Part shown: positions 4,965 through 6,082 of the stretch, in pieces | How positions within the stretch are numbered: the stretch's first letter is position 1 | How the letters are laid out: each line of letters opens with the position of its first letter | Program-made: the position numbers and the translations under genes | The notes under the pieces: model-generated | What the model was told of the DNA's origin: nothing | What the model saw: the letters and a program-made list of their open reading frames with translations, nothing else | Databases searched by the model: none | Assembly: GCA_027030295.1 (NCBI GenBank) | Contig: JALVFB010000004.1 | Location: forward strand, 1 to 6,082 | Reading direction: 5' to 3' | DNA: 6,082 nt | From: Hyphomicrobiales bacterium | GTDB lineage: Bacteria; Pseudomonadota; Alphaproteobacteria; Rhizobiales; Aestuariivirgaceae

Positions 4965-5529
4965 GGTTGGTGTCCTCCAGTTCGTCCCCCCAACAAAACC
5001 ACCCAGGGCGGTGCCTGCGCGCGAACAGCTCAAGGTATGGACCATCCACAAGCCGCTCGATGCGGTCCTGAATTTCTTCCGGCTTCCGGGAGTGCTCAAG
5101 GCGCGGAGCCAGAAGGGTCTGCTGAACATTGGCCGATTTTCGTTTCGGCCTGCCCCGCGTGCCGAGCAGGACGTGCTCGGCATTCTGGCGTGTCCAGAAG
5201 CCGAGACCGGTGGCCAATTTCTGTTGGTCGGTGCGGGTCGTCTTGACCCACACGAAGGCGCAGGACTTGTAGGTGAAGCCCCACGCCTCCATGACCTCCA
5301 AGGCCATCGGAAGGTGGCTCCCCGTCGTCCACAGGAACAGGCAGGCATTGCGGGCGGCCAGGTCGGCCACCGGCAGGGCCTTGATGTCGTCGAGGCCCAT
5401 CGTGGGGTAGTGGGCCGACGGGCTACGCCCGGCCCCCTTCTCGGAGTAGGTCCGGAAGTCCCACGGCGGGTCCGCCACGATGGTGGCGAACGGCCCGTGG
5501 ACAAGCGCGATGTCTTCGAGAGGGAGCAT
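4954..5529 (-). CDS. MT-A70 family adenine-N6 DNA methyltransferase
   Basis: A 191-aa protein, the usual size for compact phage MT-A70 enzymes. FATIVADPPWDF at 14-25 carries the catalytic DPPW (residues 20-23). YPTMGLDDIKALPV and CLFLWTTGSHLPMALEVMEAWGF follow in the normal order, then FVWVKTT, AEHVLLGTRG, HSRKPEEIQDRIERLV and the SAM-binding tail YLELFARR...GWFCWGDE at about 165-183. It should transfer a methyl group from SAM to adenine N6 in DNA, probably to protect phage DNA from restriction or to affect gene control; target sequence is unknown. The start shares one base with the stop of the GapR-like gene (TGATG), suggesting translational coupling since the upstream ribosome site is weak. 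It ends in TAG. Confidence 0.94.
   Translation of the reverse strand: MLPLEDIALVHGPFATIVADPPWDFRTYSEKGAGRSPSAHYPTMGLDDIKALPVADLAARNACLFLWTTGSHLPMALEVMEAWGFTYKSCAFVWVKTTRTDQQKLATGLGFWTRQNAEHVLLGTRGRPKRKSANVQQTLLAPRLEHSRKPEEIQDRIERLVDGPYLELFARRHRPGWFCWGDELEDTNHAL
5160..5182. repeat. 9-bp perfect inverted repeat inside the MT-A70 gene
   Basis: TGCCGAGCA at 5160-5168 and TGCTCGGCA at 5174-5182 are exact reverse complements around a 5-base loop. It sits in the codons for NAEHVLLG and has no U-run, so it may be only a by-product of codon choice in GC-rich coding DNA. Confidence 0.7.
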
Positions 5530-5798
5530 CAGATAAGCTCGGCGTGCTCGGGGGATTCGCCACGCAGGACGGAGAGGTAGAGATCGATCATCGCTTGCTC
5601 CTCCTGAACCTCATCCGGGTCTTTCCGGAGGAGAGCGATAGCCTTGCGGAGGGCCTTCGTATCGTAGCCAAGGGACTTCGCCTCGGCATAGACCTCCTTG
5701 ATGTCCTCCTGAATGGCGTCCTTTTCATCCATCAGCCGCATGATGCGGTTGGCGATGTCCCGGAGCGCCTGCTCGGCATTGTGCCCTTCTTTGGTCAT
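5529..5798 (-). CDS. GapR-like (DUF2312) DNA-binding protein
   Basis: An 89-aa protein, the normal length of the alphaproteobacterial GapR/DUF2312 family. LRDIANRIMRLMDEKDAI, then EDIKEVYAEAKSLGYDTKAL, then RKAIALLRKDPDEVQ and IDLYLSVL follow the family consensus closely. GapR is a small coiled-coil protein that forms oligomers clamped on DNA, preferring AT-rich or overtwisted DNA, and supports replication fork progress in Caulobacter. Phage copies are common next to replication or early genes; this one is the first gene of the operon and may act on phage replication or transcription. ATG at 5798 has AAGGAG about 8 nt upstream and lies downstream of promoter P2. Coding could be extended to a TTG at 5864, but that runs through the promoter and is rejected. 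Confidence 0.92.
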   Translation of the reverse strand: MTKEGHNAEQALRDIANRIMRLMDEKDAIQEDIKEVYAEAKSLGYDTKALRKAIALLRKDPDEVQEEQAMIDLYLSVLRGESPEHAELI

Positions 5799-5828
5799 CG
5801 TGTTTCTCCTTGCGGATAGTTTCTTGGC

Positions 5829-5857
5829 ACGATAACCACAGATAGAAGGAGTGTCAA
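5829..5857 (-). promoter_or_regulatory. Promoter P2, sigma70-type, driving the gapR-like operon
   Basis: Perfect -35 TTGACA at 5857-5852, a 17-bp spacer and -10 TATCGT (4 of 6) at 5834-5829. Transcription would begin near 5822, about 25 nt before the GapR-like start codon. It lies just downstream of the terminator hairpin, so it can fire the operon independently of P1. Confidence 0.72.
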
Positions 5858-5861
5858 CAGG

Positions 5862-5902
5862 CAAAATGAAACGCCCTCCCGCCGGGGTAGGGAGGGCGTT
5901 TC
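5862..5902 (-). terminator. Strong hairpin terminator between P1 and P2
   Basis: A perfect 13-bp stem (GAAACGCCCTCCC at 5868-5880 with GGGAGGGCGTTTC at 5890-5902) closes a 9-base loop. On the minus strand it is followed by ATTTTG, a short U-rich tail. On the plus strand the hairpin is followed by GACCCG without a T-run, so minus-strand use is favoured. Confidence 0.8.
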
Positions 5903-5937
5903 GACCCGAAAAGAGGAGTCAGCTCTTCATGGGTTGC
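5862..5937 (-). ncRNA. Candidate short leader RNA or small RNA from P1
   Basis: Transcription from P1 should begin near 5937 and meet the terminator after about 70-75 nt. The RNA would fold into a 5' hairpin (ACCC 5904-5907 with GGGT 5931-5934, and AAGAG 5911-5915 with CTCTT 5923-5927) followed at once by the terminator stem. There is only a three-codon ATG-AAG-AGC-TGA frame (from 5930), with no clear ribosome site. It could be a stable small RNA or an attenuated leader whose readthrough adds to operon expression. TTTCG/CGAAA pairing across 5899-5912 is an alternative fold competing with the terminator base. Confidence 0.4.
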
Positions 5938-5943
5938 GGAGGC

Positions 5944-5972
5944 ACAATACCAACGTTTTACAAGGTTGTCAA
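5944..5972 (-). promoter_or_regulatory. Promoter P1, sigma70-type, beside the tandem repeats
   Basis: Perfect -35 TTGACA at 5972-5967, a 17-bp spacer, and -10 TATTGT (5 of 6) at 5949-5944. The -35 box lies five bases from the first tandem repeat, so a protein bound to the repeats would sit immediately upstream of the polymerase site. Confidence 0.68.
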
Positions 5973-5976
5973 GAGG

Positions 5977-6082
5977 GCGAAGTTTCGAGGCCCAACGAGG
6001 TCGGCGAAGTTTCGAGGCCCAACGGGGTCGGCGAAGTTTCGAGGCCCAACGAGGTCGGCGAAGTTTCGAGGCCCAACGAGGT
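5977..6082. repeat. 27-bp tandem repeat array (four copies, continues off right edge)
   Basis: Copies start at 5977, 6004, 6031 and 6058, exactly 27 bp apart; the fourth is cut by the window end at 25 bases. Only one difference is seen: A to G within the second copy (CAACGGGG in place of CAACGAGG). Each unit holds a short palindrome CGAA-GT-TTCG and two CGAGG words spaced 10 bp apart, i.e. one helical turn. No spacers are present, so this is not CRISPR. Location upstream of an operon encoding DnaA-like DNA-binding domains suits iterons of an origin, or operators for a regulator; neither is proven. Confidence 0.9.

Noticed and set aside
1890..5178. AGCAGGACGTGCTC occurring in both thyA (near 1891) and the MT-A70 gene (near 5164)
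   Set aside because: Both copies encode Glu-His-Val-Leu-Leu in frame; shared codon preference explains the match.
4743..5504. Long 253-codon minus frame across the MT-A70 gene
   Set aside because: The upstream two thirds is a low-complexity Arg/Pro/Trp/Ser shadow of the MT-A70 gene; only the last 73 codons, from 4964, have a ribosome site and a sensible place between neighbours.
940..5529. Genome-wide TAG reassignment as the reason for the amber codon at 1038-1036
   Set aside because: The MT-A70 gene stops at TAG 4956-4954 just after its family C-terminus; reading through would add 31 unlikely residues over the next gene. A local cause is more likely.
5529..5864. Upstream TTG start at 5864 for the GapR-like gene
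   Set aside because: It would translate the P2 promoter region and add 22 residues not found in the family; ATG at 5798 has a good ribosome site.
5977..6082. CRISPR array
   Set aside because: The repeats are directly adjacent with no unique spacers; it is a simple tandem array.

Overview
The window reads as one tightly packed minus-strand gene cluster, most likely the early/replication region of a tailed phage (or prophage) of a high-GC alphaproteobacterium. The phage reading rests on short overlapping genes, its own thymidylate synthase and thymidylate kinase, a MazZ/DUF5664-type dATP/dGTP diphosphohydrolase, two unlike DNA methyltransferases and a Lar-like zinc-ribbon protein. The alphaproteobacterial host is suggested mainly by the GapR/DUF2312-like first gene, so it is an inference.

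Layout, in the direction of transcription (right to left). 5977-6082: at least four 27-bp tandem repeats that run off the right edge. 5972-5944: promoter P1. 5937-5862: a short leader with two hairpins, the second a strong terminator. 5857-5829: promoter P2. Then GapR-like (5798-5529), MT-A70 adenine methyltransferase (5529-4954), an unknown 73-aa protein (4964-4743), two consecutive proteins with DnaA domain IV-like C-terminal regions (4756-4154 and 4151-3393), a MazZ-like diphosphohydrolase (3396-3055), a Lar-like zinc ribbon (3058-2795), a 77-aa membrane protein (2798-2565), tmk (2554-1928), thyA (1941-1135), a small Cys-rich gene broken by an in-frame amber codon (1107-940), an unknown 119-aa protein (940-581), and the start of a C5-cytosine methyltransferase (581 to beyond base 1). 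Most junctions are ATGA or TGATG overlaps, or overlaps of 11-14 bp; the widest gap between genes is 27 bp. The whole set looks like one translationally coupled operon. No plus-strand gene is supported.

The most notable feature is at the left end. The cytosine methyltransferase starts normally (FSGIEAAS, then EIDPYA, then GGSPC), but exactly at the catalytic Pro-Cys motif the sequence changes to an intein: block A CFPRGTLVLTDIGYTPIE and block B LLVTPNHPILS. The intein continues past the window edge, so the enzyme should be inactive until protein splicing restores the catalytic cysteine.

The functions fit together as nucleotide-pool takeover (diphosphohydrolase, Tmk, ThyA), replication or transcription control (GapR-like, the DnaA domain IV proteins, the tandem repeats) and protection from host restriction (m6A and m5C methyltransferases, Lar-like protein).
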